A stretch of 64,000 nucleotides of DNA from Agromyces ramosus (GTDB taxonomy: Bacteria; Actinomycetota; Actinomycetes; Actinomycetales; Microbacteriaceae), in contig NZ_JAUSYY010000001.1 of the NCBI RefSeq assembly GCF_030817175.1, forward strand, positions 2,852,001 to 2,916,000, given 5' to 3'. The notes below the pieces were generated by a model. It was not told the DNA's origin and made no database searches. It saw nothing but the letters and a program-made list of their open reading frames with translations. Shown here piece after piece: positions 23,175 through 32,009 of the stretch. The position numbers were made by a program, and so were the translations under genes. Position 1 is the stretch's first letter, and each line of letters opens with the position of its first letter.

Positions 23175-25784
23175 ATGAGTCCGTTCGATCGGGCGATCCG
23201 CACCCCCGACCAGCGTCTGCGCGTCTTCGTCAGCTCGACGCTGCGCGAGCTCGCCCCGGAGCGCCGCGCGGTGCGGGCGGCGATCGAGCAACTGAACCTC
23301 GCTCCGGTGATGTTCGAGCTCGGCGCGAGGCCGCACCCACCGCAGGACCTCTACCGTGCGTACCTCGAGCAGAGTGACATCTTCGTGGGCCTCTACTCCG
23401 CGAGCTACGGGTGGGTCGCGCCCGGTGACGAAGTGTCCGGTCTCGAAGACGAGTACCGGCTCGCGGCGCACGAGATGCCGAAGCTCGTGTACGTGAAGGA
23501 GGGCGTCGAGCGAGAGCCCCGCCTCCAAGAGCTCCTCGCCCGCATCAAGGTCGACGGGATCTCGTACGTCTACTTCACCGACGCCGACCAGCTCGCCGAG
23601 CTCGTGCGCACCGACCTTGCGACCCTCCTCGCCGAGCGCTTCGCACGTGGCGCAAATGAGGTGGCGTCACGCGACGGGCTCGACGGCACGGTCGAGCTCC
23701 CGGCCGCCCTCACCGCGCTCATCGGCAGGGAGTCCGAGGTCGAGCTCGTCGTCGGCCTGCTCGCCGACGACGCTGTGCGGCTGGTCACGATCACCGGCCC
23801 CGGCGGCATCGGCAAGAGCCGCCTGTCGATCGACGCCGCCAATCGGGTGCGCGACAGCTTTCCCGGTGGCATCGCCTTCGTCGACCTCGCCCCCGTCACG
23901 AATCCCGATCGCGTGCCGGCCGCCATCGCCGATGCGCTCGGCATCCGCGACATCGGCGACGGCACGCTCGATGAGAAGCTCCGAATGGCCCTTCGCGACC
24001 GGCGGATGCTCTTGCTCCTCGACAACGTCGAGCAAGTGGTCGAGGCGGCGCCGGCGATCCGGTCGCTGCTGACCGATGCCCCGGGCCTGACGGTGCTCGC
24101 GACGAGCCGGATCCTGCTCCGCCTGACCGGTGAGCACGGCGTTGAGCTCGGCCCGCTCGCGTTGCCCGATCCCGATCCCGATCACGGCGTGAGCGTGTCG
24201 CGCGCCCTGTCGACCTCGTCGGTCATACTCTTCGTCGACCGGGTGCGGGCCGTCAAGCCCGATTTCGAGCTGACTGATCAGAACGTCGAAGACGTCGAGC
24301 GCATCTGCATCGCCCTCGACGGCGTGCCCCTGGCGCTCGAGCTCGCAGCCGCGCGGGCACGGGTGCTGACTCCGGCCGAGTTGCTCGAACGCCTCGACCA
24401 CCGTCTTCTCGTGCTGGGCGGCGGCGCCCGCGACCTGCCCGCGCGGCAGCGCTCGATCCGCTCCACGATCGAGTGGAGCACCCAGCTCCTCGGTGCTCCC
24501 GCGCGACAGCTGCTCGCCCGGCTCGGCCTCTTCGCGGGTGGATTCACCCTCGATGCCGCCGAATGGATCGCCGACGGCATCCCCGAGGCGAACACACTCG
24601 ACAGCCTCTCCGAGCTCGTCGACGGCAGCCTCGTGCGCCAGCAGGATCGCGGAGACCGCGCGGTGTTCTCCCTGCTCGCGGCGGTGCGCCAGTACGCCCT
24701 CGACGAGCTCGAACACCAGCCGGATGCCGCCCAGCTCCGCGATCGCCACGCACAGTACTTCGTTCGTCTCGGCGAGCAGGTCGAATTCGAGCTCGAGGGC
24801 GCGACCCAACTCGAGTGGATCGGCCGACTCGCCGAGGAGGGCGACAACCTCCGCGCGGCCGTGCGACACCTGCTCGACACGGGGCAGTGGGCCACCGCCG
24901 CGCATTTCGCCTGGACACTCTACGTGTACTGGTGGGTCGACGGGCACCTGGGAGAGGTGCGGGAGTGGATGCAGGAGGTACTCGACTCCGGCGCCGAGCT
25001 CGACGACCTCACCCGCGCCACCGCGATGTACTTCACCCGAGCTATCGCGTTCTGGCAGGACCCCGACGAATGGCTCGTTCCGGGGCTCGGTGAGAGCGCC
25101 GAGCTCTTCCGCCGCGAAGGGGAGAGGTCCGGGGAGGCGCTCGCGCTGATCTCGCTCGCCCTCGCACTCCTCGGGGCCCGCCAGCCCGACACGCCGCGTG
25201 CCGACGAGGCGCTCGACACGAGCCTTGCGCTGTTCCGCGACGCCGGCGACACGTGGGGCGAGGCGATGGCCCTCGTGACCCTCGGCCGGGTGGCGCTCCT
25301 CACCCGCGATGTGCGGGCGGCGCTCGCGCGCTTCGACGAGAGTCTCGCCGTCGCCAAGCGCCAGGGCGATGATCTCGGGGAGGCCATCGCACTCCACCAC
25401 CGTGGCTGGGCCGAGGTGCTCCTCGGCGAGTTCGCGATCGCCCGCGACTGTTTCGAGCAGAGTCTGACGCTCTCGGCCCGCATGCGCCACGACGAGGGCG
25501 TCGCGTACGGGCTCGAGGGGCTCACCGCAGTCGAGGCCGGTGCCGGCGAGGTGACGCGCGCCGGAACGCTCCTCGGCGCGTCGAGCATGCTGCGTGAACG
25601 CACCGGCCTCTACAACGCCCCCTCGTTCTCATTCCACGAGCAGTTCGTCGACGACATCCTCGCCGGCCCCGGCGCCGAGGCGTTCGAGTCGGCCCTCGCT
25701 CGCGGGCGGCAGCTGCGCGTCGATGACGCCGTCGCCTTCGCACTGCAGCGCGATGAGGTGCGTGCCGAGGCATCCGTCACCTGA
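23175..25784 (+). CDS. DUF4062-NTPase-TPR (STAND-type) protein
   Basis: 869 aa. Residues about 14-105 are DUF4062: LRVFVSSTLRELAPERRAV, QSDIFVGLYSASYGWVAPGD and SGLEDEYRLA. An NB-ARC-like ATPase follows, with Walker A GPGGIGKS (208-215), Walker B MLLLLDNVE (278-286) and the sensor VLATSR, then GVPLALELAAARARVLTPAEL. The C-terminal 350 residues are helical TPR-like repeats (LGRVALLTRDVRAALARFDE, LHHRGWAEVLLGEFAIARDC). There is no DNA-binding domain, unlike LuxR/AfsR regulators. STAND proteins use TPRs to sense a trigger and the N-terminal domain as effector; some serve phage defence. The role here is unproven. Confidence 0.85.
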   Translation: MSPFDRAIRTPDQRLRVFVSSTLRELAPERRAVRAAIEQLNLAPVMFELGARPHPPQDLYRAYLEQSDIFVGLYSASYGWVAPGDEVSGLEDEYRLAAHEMPKLVYVKEGVEREPRLQELLARIKVDGISYVYFTDADQLAELVRTDLATLLAERFARGANEVASRDGLDGTVELPAALTALIGRESEVELVVGLLADDAVRLVTITGPGGIGKSRLSIDAANRVRDSFPGGIAFVDLAPVTNPDRVPAAIADALGIRDIGDGTLDEKLRMALRDRRMLLLLDNVEQVVEAAPAIRSLLTDAPGLTVLATSRILLRLTGEHGVELGPLALPDPDPDHGVSVSRALSTSSVILFVDRVRAVKPDFELTDQNVEDVERICIALDGVPLALELAAARARVLTPAELLERLDHRLLVLGGGARDLPARQRSIRSTIEWSTQLLGAPARQLLARLGLFAGGFTLDAAEWIADGIPEANTLDSLSELVDGSLVRQQDRGDRAVFSLLAAVRQYALDELEHQPDAAQLRDRHAQYFVRLGEQVEFELEGATQLEWIGRLAEEGDNLRAAVRHLLDTGQWATAAHFAWTLYVYWWVDGHLGEVREWMQEVLDSGAELDDLTRATAMYFTRAIAFWQDPDEWLVPGLGESAELFRREGERSGEALALISLALALLGARQPDTPRADEALDTSLALFRDAGDTWGEAMALVTLGRVALLTRDVRAALARFDESLAVAKRQGDDLGEAIALHHRGWAEVLLGEFAIARDCFEQSLTLSARMRHDEGVAYGLEGLTAVEAGAGEVTRAGTLLGASSMLRERTGLYNAPSFSFHEQFVDDILAGPGAEAFESALARGRQLRVDDAVAFALQRDEVRAEASVT

Positions 25785-25824
25785 ACCCGCACCGAGGCAT
25801 CTGCCCCGACCCGAGGGAGGCACC

Positions 25825-26706
25825 ATGAGCCACGTCGCACGCGATCCGCACACCGCAGCACCGGCACGGCAGCACCTCGAGCCGCACGACCGGGTGCTGC
25901 CCTACACGCGGGTCGTCGCCTATGTGATCATCCCGTTCCTCGTCGTGGCGGCGTTCCTCCTGCTCGTGCTGCCGGGTGGCACCGAGGAGCACTTCGCGTG
26001 GACGATCGCACCTCCCGTCACGGCGATGCTGCTCGGCTCCGCATACGCCGGTGGCGTCTGGTTCTTCGCGCAGGTCGCCGTGCAGCGACACTGGCACCGG
26101 GTGCGCCACGGATTCCCCGCCGTACTCATGTTCGCGAGCCTCGCTTCGGCGGCGACGTTCCTGCACTGGGATCGCTTCCATTTCGGCCACATCTCGTTCA
26201 TCACGTGGGTCGTGCTCTACATCACGACGCCCGTGCTCGTGCTTCTCGTGGTCGTGTTCAACACCCGAGCCGACGACGGTGCGCCCGAAGGCGGCGACGT
26301 GACCATCCCGTCGCCGTGGCGGTACGTGCTCGCGCTCGTCGGCGCCGCGGCATCCGTGACCGGGTTGGTGCTCTTCGCGGTGCCGTCATTGCTCATCGGC
26401 GCCTGGGCGTGGGACGTCACCCCGCTCACCGCGCGCATCGTCGGCGCCGTGCTGACCTTGCCCGGCATGGTGAACATCTGGATGCTGTGGGACTCGCGCT
26501 GGTCGGCGTTCCGGTGGGTGTTCCAGGCGCAGCTCGTGAGCCTCGGCTGCATCGTGCTCGCGATCGTGCTGCGGTTCGGCGACTTCGAGTGGGAGCGCCC
26601 CTCGGCCTGGATGTTCACCGCCTGCATCGCCGTCTCCGCGGTGGTGTACGTGGTGTTCTACACCGCACTCGAGCGGCGGCGGCACCGCGCCAGCGCCAGC
26701 CTGTAG
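25825..26706 (+). CDS. Multi-pass membrane protein of unknown function
   Basis: 293 aa, ATG 25825 after GGGAGG. About eight hydrophobic segments are visible, for example VVAYVIIPFLVVAAFLLLVL, AMLLGSAYAGGVWFFAQVAV, ITWVVLYITTPVLVLLVVVF, YVLALVGAAASVTGLVLFAV and FTACIAVSAVVYVVFYTAL. A conserved-looking FLHWDRFHFGHISF lies between helices. No transporter or enzyme motif was recognised. It follows the DUF4062 gene on the same strand by 40 nt and may be co-transcribed with it, but its own ribosome binding site is strong. Confidence 0.8.
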   Translation: MSHVARDPHTAAPARQHLEPHDRVLPYTRVVAYVIIPFLVVAAFLLLVLPGGTEEHFAWTIAPPVTAMLLGSAYAGGVWFFAQVAVQRHWHRVRHGFPAVLMFASLASAATFLHWDRFHFGHISFITWVVLYITTPVLVLLVVVFNTRADDGAPEGGDVTIPSPWRYVLALVGAAASVTGLVLFAVPSLLIGAWAWDVTPLTARIVGAVLTLPGMVNIWMLWDSRWSAFRWVFQAQLVSLGCIVLAIVLRFGDFEWERPSAWMFTACIAVSAVVYVVFYTALERRRHRASASL

Positions 26707-26746
26707 CACGGCGCCCGTACCGCTGCGGTTCGGCGACCGTTCCGAG

Positions 26747-26767
26747 CGGGCGGCGTACCACCGCCCG
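26747..26767 (+). terminator. Weak hairpin after the membrane protein gene
   Basis: CGGGCGG (26747-26753) and CCGCCCG (26761-26767) around a 7-nt loop, 40 nt downstream of the stop. A short stem, so only a candidate. Confidence 0.35.
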
Positions 26768-26894
26768 TCGCCGCGTCTTCCCCCGGCGCTTGCCCGGCGT
26801 TCACCCCGCCCGTCCACTGTGAGCCTGTGGCGTGCCATCGAGCCTCGGCTCGAGACCGCCCACTCATCGTCGACGAAGAGGAAGGACCGCACAC

Positions 26895-29800
26895 ATGCGG
26901 CCGAGCACGAGAAGCCCCGGTTCGGGTGGGGCGACACGATGGACAGCACGAGGCGTCGCGGCGACGGCCGTGGTCGCCGCAGCAGTACTCGTGGCGGGCA
27001 TGACCGCGCCCGCGGCATCCGCTGCCCAACTGCCGATGCCGAAGCCGAAGCCGGCGCCGACCGCGCAGGCGAGCGCGCCGACCCTCACGCCCGAGGACGG
27101 CGCGTGGCTCGAGGGAACCGTGACGGTCGCCGCCGACGCGACCACCGCGGGCGACTCCGTTGCGAGCCTCGTGATCGACGGGCAGCCGATCGGCGCGTCG
27201 ACGACCCCGGGCGTCTCGCACCTGCGCTTCGACATCGGCAGCAACTCCGCCGCGCTCTCGTTCCACAACTGGATCGTCGTCAACGGCCAGCGCATCGACC
27301 AGGACCGTACGTGGGTCTCGGAGCGGGTCGACCTCGAGGTGCCGAACGACTGGCTCGTCACCGGTGAGAACATCGTCGAGATCTTCGCGGGCACTGCGAA
27401 CGCCGCGTGCGGCGTCAACTACGACGACTTCGTGGTCAACGACGTGAGCCTCGAGCTGGTCGGCGAGGTCGCCGACGGCGAGGACAACCCCTTCAGCTTC
27501 AGCTTCGGCGACGGCGACTGCGGCAGCCAGGCCGGCGACATCGTGCACGCGGAGCTCTCGTTCTTCGTGCTCGGCGACCCGATGGGCTCCACGGGCCTCG
27601 CGGCGGAGGTCGACACGACCACGCTCGCGAACGGCCCGCACTCGATCGTCGCGACGACCGCCGCCGGCGGCACCGTCTCGCACGCCGTCTCGGTCAACAA
27701 CGCGCCCGTGGGTGCGCCGCTCGTCGCACCCGTCGACGGCACGCTCGTTCGCGGCATCCACACCGTCTCGGCGTCGCAGCCCGCTGGCGCCGACGGCGGC
27801 GTCTCCACGCTCACCGTCGACGGCGCCGCGCCGCCGGCAGCCGCCAGCCTCGGCACCGGCTCCTCGACGTTCAGCTTCGACGTCGGCAGCAACTCGATCG
27901 AGCACCGCTACCAGAACCACCTGCTCGTGAACGGCCACAAGGTCGACCTCCTCGGCGACCACGTGAGCACGCGAGTGGATGTCCCGGTGCCGAACCGCTA
28001 CCTGGTGGCGGGCGTCAACGTCGTCACGATCGTCGCGGGCGACATCAGCTCGACGTGCGGCGCGAACCTCGACGACTTCACGATCTCCAACCTCGCGCTG
28101 ACGATCGACGCGGGCACGGCGGCCGGCGACGGCGTCGCGCCGTCGTACGTGATGGGTGACGGCAACTGCGGCTCGTCGACGACGGCCCTGCCGACCGCCG
28201 AGACGCGGTGGACGATCGACGCGCCCGCCGTGGCCGTGCTGCCGACGCTCGGCTCCGGCGAGGCGACCCTCAGCTTCGACGTCGGTTCGAACTCCATCGA
28301 CTCCTCCTTCGTGAACCTGCTCTTCGTCAACGGCGTCCGTTACGTGCTCGGCGGCGACTTCGTGAGCGAGCGCGCGAACGTCGTGATCCCCAACGAGTGG
28401 CTGCTTCCCGGCTGGAACACCATCGACGTCGTCACCGGAACGCAGCCGAACGCCTGCAACCGCGACGACTTCGTGATCTCCAACGTCTCGCTCACGCCCG
28501 CCTCGGGCACGGCGAGCGGCCAGCGACTCAAGTCCACGTACGCGATGGGCGACGGCACGTGCGGCTCGAACATCAACTCGTTCCGCGAGATCGACCTGCA
28601 CTTCGTCGTCGAGGGCGCCACCGCCCAAGGCCTGCGCGCCGAGCTCGACACGACGGCCATCGCCGACGGCGCGCACGTGCTCGCCGCGGCATCCACCACC
28701 GGCGAGACCGCGACCCGGCAGCTGCTGACCGACAACACGGCGCCCGCGATCTCCGCGAGCACGCCGGGGGCCGGCGCCACCATCGACTCGTCGGTCGCGC
28801 TCGACGTGCAACTCGACGACGCTTCGGGGCTCATGGGCACTCCCGAGCTCACGCTCGACGGGGAGCCCGTCACCCTCGGGTCGCTCGTCGGACCGGGGCT
28901 CGGCGCCGGCGACCACACCATCGCCGTGACCGCGACCGACGCGCTCGGCAACCAGGCGACGCGCGAGGTCGTGTTCGCCTCGGCGGGCATCCCCGGCGTG
29001 CCGGCCGACCTCGCTCCCGAGTCGGGTGCCACCGACGTGTCGGGCACGGTCACGCTCGAGGCGACCGTCGGCGAGCCCGACGGCGGCGACGTGGCGGCGA
29101 CGTTCACGCGGGCCGAGATCCTCACGCCGAACCAGGGCTGGCAGGGGTCGTCGACCGAGGTGCCGACGAGCCTCACCGTTCCGGGTGAGGCGAAGGTAGG
29201 CGACACGAAGGCGCTCGCGCCCGGCGACGGCGTGACGCTCGACTCGCCCGCGAGCCGTGAGGTCGCGTACCAGCGCTTCGACGTGCAGGTGAAGGGCCAG
29301 GTCGCCGAACCGGTCCTGCGCTGGGAGGGCGTCATCGACCCGACCCGCGTCGTCTCGCTGCGGGCGTGGAACCTCCAGACCGCCGCCTGGGACGTGCTCG
29401 CGAGCTCGCGAGGCGCACTCGACGGCAACACCGTGCTCACCGCGATCGTCGACGCGCGCTACCTCGACCGGCAGCAGGTGCACGTCATGGTCACCGGCGA
29501 GGACCCCTTCGCCGACGAGCTCGACGCCGGCGTCGAGGGCTTCGCCGACCCGTCGTCGTACGACTTCTCGATCGCGCACTTCACCGACACGCAATACCTC
29601 TCCGAGGGTGCGGTCGAGCAGGAGACCGAGGCGGAGCGTGCGATCTGGGAGCGGGCCTACGGCGAGACCACCCGGTGGATCGCGGAGAACGCCGGCGAGC
29701 GCAAGATCGAGTACGTCGCGCACACGGGCGACATCATCGAGAACAACATCCGCACGCCGGCGGATGAGGCGATGATGCAGCAGGTGATCGGCGAGTTCGA

Positions 29801-30974
29801 GGTGTCGTCACGTCAGCAGCAGGTGCTGGATGACGCGGGCGTGACGAACCAGGTCATCGCCGGCAACCACGACAACCGTTCGGGCAGCGAGAACGGTGCG
29901 GGGGCGATGTACAACCAGTACTTCGGTCCCGACCGCTACGCGGCGGCAGACGACCTGTGGATCGACGCCGAATACGGCGGTCCGTGGCGCGAGGGCGACA
30001 ACCAGAACAACTACACGCTGTTCTCGGCTGGCGGGCTCGAGTTCGTCTCGGTCGGCCTGTCGTACGGGGTCACGCGCGAGGAGGCCGAGTGGGCGAACTC
30101 GATCTACCAGCGCTATGCCGACCGCAACGGCATCCTGCTCTCGCACGACTACCTCGCGGCGAGCCCGCAGCGCGACGGCCGCAACTCGGGCTTCGCGGCC
30201 CCCGACGGCTCGATGCTCTACAAGACGGTCGTGGAGGCGAACCCGAACGTGTTCCTCATCCTCGCCGGTCACGTGCACGGCGTGGGGACGAACGTCAAGC
30301 CCGAGGTCGGCCAGGTCGGCCACGGCGTCGTCGAGCTGCTCGCCGACTACCAGGCCTACACGGTCACGGCCGAGGAGCTGGGACTCACCGAGATCGGCGG
30401 CTACCAGCCGACCGACCGGCTGCGGTTCGGCGCGAGCTACCTGCGCCTGCTGCAGTTCGACGTGGATCGAGCCGAGATGATCGTCGACACGTACTCGCCG
30501 TTCCTCGACGACTTCGGGGCGGGCGAGTACGACCCGGCGCTGCGGTACGACCCGCAGGCGGACAACATGGTGCTCCCCGTCGACATCACCTCGCGCACGA
30601 CGAGCTTCCACACGGACTCGCTCGCGCTCTTCAACCCGGTCGCGGTGATCGGTGAGACGACCGCCGCGTCGGGCGGTGTCGCCTCGGTGGAGTGGCGCGG
30701 GCTCAAGCCCGCCACCGCGTACGCCTGGTTCGTCGTGGCGCGCTCCACGGGCGGCGGCGCGACGCCGTCGCTGCCGAGCGTCTTCGTGACCACGGATGAG
30801 CGCGGCGAGAAGGGCAGGCTCGCGCCGGAGCTCGCGCCGTACGCGACGCCGACGCCGAGCCCGTCGCCGACGCCGAGCCCGTCGCCGACGCCGACACCGT
30901 CGCCGACACCGACCGCGCCGGCCACCGGCGCGCCGACCGCGCCCGAGCCGACGGAGGTCGCGCCGGGCGAGTGA
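26895..30974 (+). CDS. Secreted calcineurin-like phosphoesterase with N-terminal repeat modules
   Basis: 1359 aa. The ATG at 26895 follows AGGAAGGA and gives a signal peptide ending MTAPAASA. Three similar modules (about 75-230, 270-450, 455-590) share FDVGSNSIxxxxxNxLxVNG, VPNxWLxxGxNxVxIxxG, a cysteine followed by DDFxISNxxL, and a GDGxCGS element. Ig-like segments follow (about 620-740). The metallophosphoesterase domain has AHFTDTQYL, AHTGDIIENN, VIAGNHDNRSG, LLSHDYL and LAGHVHGVG, covering the metal ligands. The end is a Thr/Pro/Ser repeat tail with no LPxTG or membrane anchor. Probably a surface or extracellular phosphatase or nuclease-like enzyme bound to the wall or glycans through the modules (inference). 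Confidence 0.88.
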   Translation: MRPSTRSPGSGGATRWTARGVAATAVVAAAVLVAGMTAPAASAAQLPMPKPKPAPTAQASAPTLTPEDGAWLEGTVTVAADATTAGDSVASLVIDGQPIGASTTPGVSHLRFDIGSNSAALSFHNWIVVNGQRIDQDRTWVSERVDLEVPNDWLVTGENIVEIFAGTANAACGVNYDDFVVNDVSLELVGEVADGEDNPFSFSFGDGDCGSQAGDIVHAELSFFVLGDPMGSTGLAAEVDTTTLANGPHSIVATTAAGGTVSHAVSVNNAPVGAPLVAPVDGTLVRGIHTVSASQPAGADGGVSTLTVDGAAPPAAASLGTGSSTFSFDVGSNSIEHRYQNHLLVNGHKVDLLGDHVSTRVDVPVPNRYLVAGVNVVTIVAGDISSTCGANLDDFTISNLALTIDAGTAAGDGVAPSYVMGDGNCGSSTTALPTAETRWTIDAPAVAVLPTLGSGEATLSFDVGSNSIDSSFVNLLFVNGVRYVLGGDFVSERANVVIPNEWLLPGWNTIDVVTGTQPNACNRDDFVISNVSLTPASGTASGQRLKSTYAMGDGTCGSNINSFREIDLHFVVEGATAQGLRAELDTTAIADGAHVLAAASTTGETATRQLLTDNTAPAISASTPGAGATIDSSVALDVQLDDASGLMGTPELTLDGEPVTLGSLVGPGLGAGDHTIAVTATDALGNQATREVVFASAGIPGVPADLAPESGATDVSGTVTLEATVGEPDGGDVAATFTRAEILTPNQGWQGSSTEVPTSLTVPGEAKVGDTKALAPGDGVTLDSPASREVAYQRFDVQVKGQVAEPVLRWEGVIDPTRVVSLRAWNLQTAAWDVLASSRGALDGNTVLTAIVDARYLDRQQVHVMVTGEDPFADELDAGVEGFADPSSYDFSIAHFTDTQYLSEGAVEQETEAERAIWERAYGETTRWIAENAGERKIEYVAHTGDIIENNIRTPADEAMMQQVIGEFEVSSRQQQVLDDAGVTNQVIAGNHDNRSGSENGAGAMYNQYFGPDRYAAADDLWIDAEYGGPWREGDNQNNYTLFSAGGLEFVSVGLSYGVTREEAEWANSIYQRYADRNGILLSHDYLAASPQRDGRNSGFAAPDGSMLYKTVVEANPNVFLILAGHVHGVGTNVKPEVGQVGHGVVELLADYQAYTVTAEELGLTEIGGYQPTDRLRFGASYLRLLQFDVDRAEMIVDTYSPFLDDFGAGEYDPALRYDPQADNMVLPVDITSRTTSFHTDSLALFNPVAVIGETTAASGGVASVEWRGLKPATAYAWFVVARSTGGGATPSLPSVFVTTDERGEKGRLAPELAPYATPTPSPSPTPSPSPTPTPSPTPTAPATGAPTAPEPTEVAPGE
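30845..30920 (+). repeat. Tandem Pro-Thr-Pro-Ser coding repeat
   Basis: CCGACGCCGAGCCCGTCG occurs twice in tandem, then degenerates, encoding the TPTPSPSPTP-type tail of the phosphoesterase. It looks like an extended linker and is likely to vary in length between strains. Confidence 0.7.
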
Positions 30975-30996
30975 CACGCACCCGCTGAAAGAGGGA

Positions 30997-31028
30997 CGCC
31001 GCCCCGGCCTCGTGAGGTCGGGGCGGCG
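30997..31028 (+). terminator. Terminator hairpin after the phosphoesterase gene
   Basis: CGCCGCCCCG (30997-31006) pairs with CGGGGCGGCG (31019-31028), and CCTC/GAGG pair inside over a 2-nt loop. It begins 22 nt after the stop. Confidence 0.75.
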
Positions 31029-31049
31029 CTTCTGGTCCACACCCGGCGC

Positions 31050-31106
31050 CGAGAGTGCAGTCGATGTCGGAATGCGCGGGCTATTCCGACACCGGGAGCA
31101 CTCTCG
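31050..31106. repeat. 57-nt dispersed palindrome, copy 2
   Basis: Same architecture as 4139-4195: outer CGAGAGTGC/GCACTCTCG, inner TGTCGGAAT/ATTCCGACA, 24-nt arms and a 9-nt loop (31074-31082). Four middle pairs are not complementary in this copy. It lies between two convergent genes, right after the phosphoesterase terminator. Confidence 0.75.
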
Positions 31107-31130
31107 GTGCGCCGGCGCATCTCGCGCGGG

Positions 31131-32009
31131 CTATGCGGTGACGGATGCCGCAAGGTGCGGCGCGACCACCCGGTCGAACGAGGCGGCGGTGCGCTCGACG
31201 ACCTCGGGCCACGGGGCATCCCAGATGCCCTGATTGAAGATCTCGACCTCGATGTCGCCCGTGTATCCGGCCGCTTCGACGGCCTCGGTGAACGCGGCGA
31301 AGTCGATGACGCCGTCGCCCGGGTAGTGCCGGGCGAGCAGCACGTCGGCGGGCAGCGGGGTGGCCCAGTCGCACACCTGGTAGCTCGCGATGCGGCCGGA
31401 TGCCCCGGCGCGGGCGATCTGCGCGAACGCCTCGGGATCCCACCAGATGTGGAACGTGTCGACGACGACGCCGACCGCGGCCGCGTCGAACGGTTCGGCG
31501 AGGTCGAGCGCCTGCTCCAGCGTCGAGACGACGGCGCGGTCGGACGCGTACATCGGGTGCAGCGGCTCGATCGCGAGGGTGACCCCGGCGGATGCCGCGT
31601 CGGGCGCGAGCTCGGCGAGGGCGTCGGCAACCCGTGCGCGGGCGCCCGCGAGGTCGGTGGATCCGGCGGGGATGCCGCCGGCGACGAGCACGAGCACCGC
31701 CGCCGAACCCGGCGCCCCGGCCGCGGCGAGGGCGGCGGTCTCGTCGATCGCCCGGCGGTTCTCGTCGATCGCGGCACGGCGCTCGGCGCCCTCGGGCAAC
31801 GTGAAGAAGCCGCCACGGCAGAGGCTCGAGACGCGCAGGCCCGAGTCGGCGAGTCGTCGCGCCGCCTCGTCGAGGCCGACCGCGGCGACGGGCTCACGCC
31901 AGAGGCCGATCGACTCGTAGCCGCCGGCCACGGTGAGCCGCAACGCCTCGTGGAACGGGGCGTACTTGATCGTCGCCTGGTTCAGCGACAGGCGCGGGTG
32001 GGCGCTCAT
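31131..32009 (-). CDS. Sugar phosphate isomerase/epimerase family protein
   Basis: 292 aa TIM barrel of the AP-endonuclease-2 family. LSLNQATIKYAPFHEALRLT starts the barrel. GVTLAIEPLHPMYASDRAVV and VGVVVDTFHIWWDPEAF give the metal-binding Glu and Asp/His, and IEVEIFNQGIWDAP the last Glu. These enzymes isomerise or epimerise sugars, keto-sugars or inositol derivatives. The gene ends a three-gene operon (33268-34488, 32006-33265, this gene) coupled by a 2-nt gap and an ATGA overlap, so it acts in the same pathway as the Gfo/Idh oxidoreductase and the DUF993 protein. The substrate is unknown. Confidence 0.88.
   Translation of the reverse strand: MSAHPRLSLNQATIKYAPFHEALRLTVAGGYESIGLWREPVAAVGLDEAARRLADSGLRVSSLCRGGFFTLPEGAERRAAIDENRRAIDETAALAAAGAPGSAAVLVLVAGGIPAGSTDLAGARARVADALAELAPDAASAGVTLAIEPLHPMYASDRAVVSTLEQALDLAEPFDAAAVGVVVDTFHIWWDPEAFAQIARAGASGRIASYQVCDWATPLPADVLLARHYPGDGVIDFAAFTEAVEAAGYTGDIEVEIFNQGIWDAPWPEVVERTAASFDRVVAPHLAASVTA

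Noticed and set aside
26658..29723. 1021-aa open frame on the minus strand
   Set aside because: Antisense shadow of the phosphoesterase repeat region; the composition is Arg/Gly/Asp-rich and has no recognisable fold.
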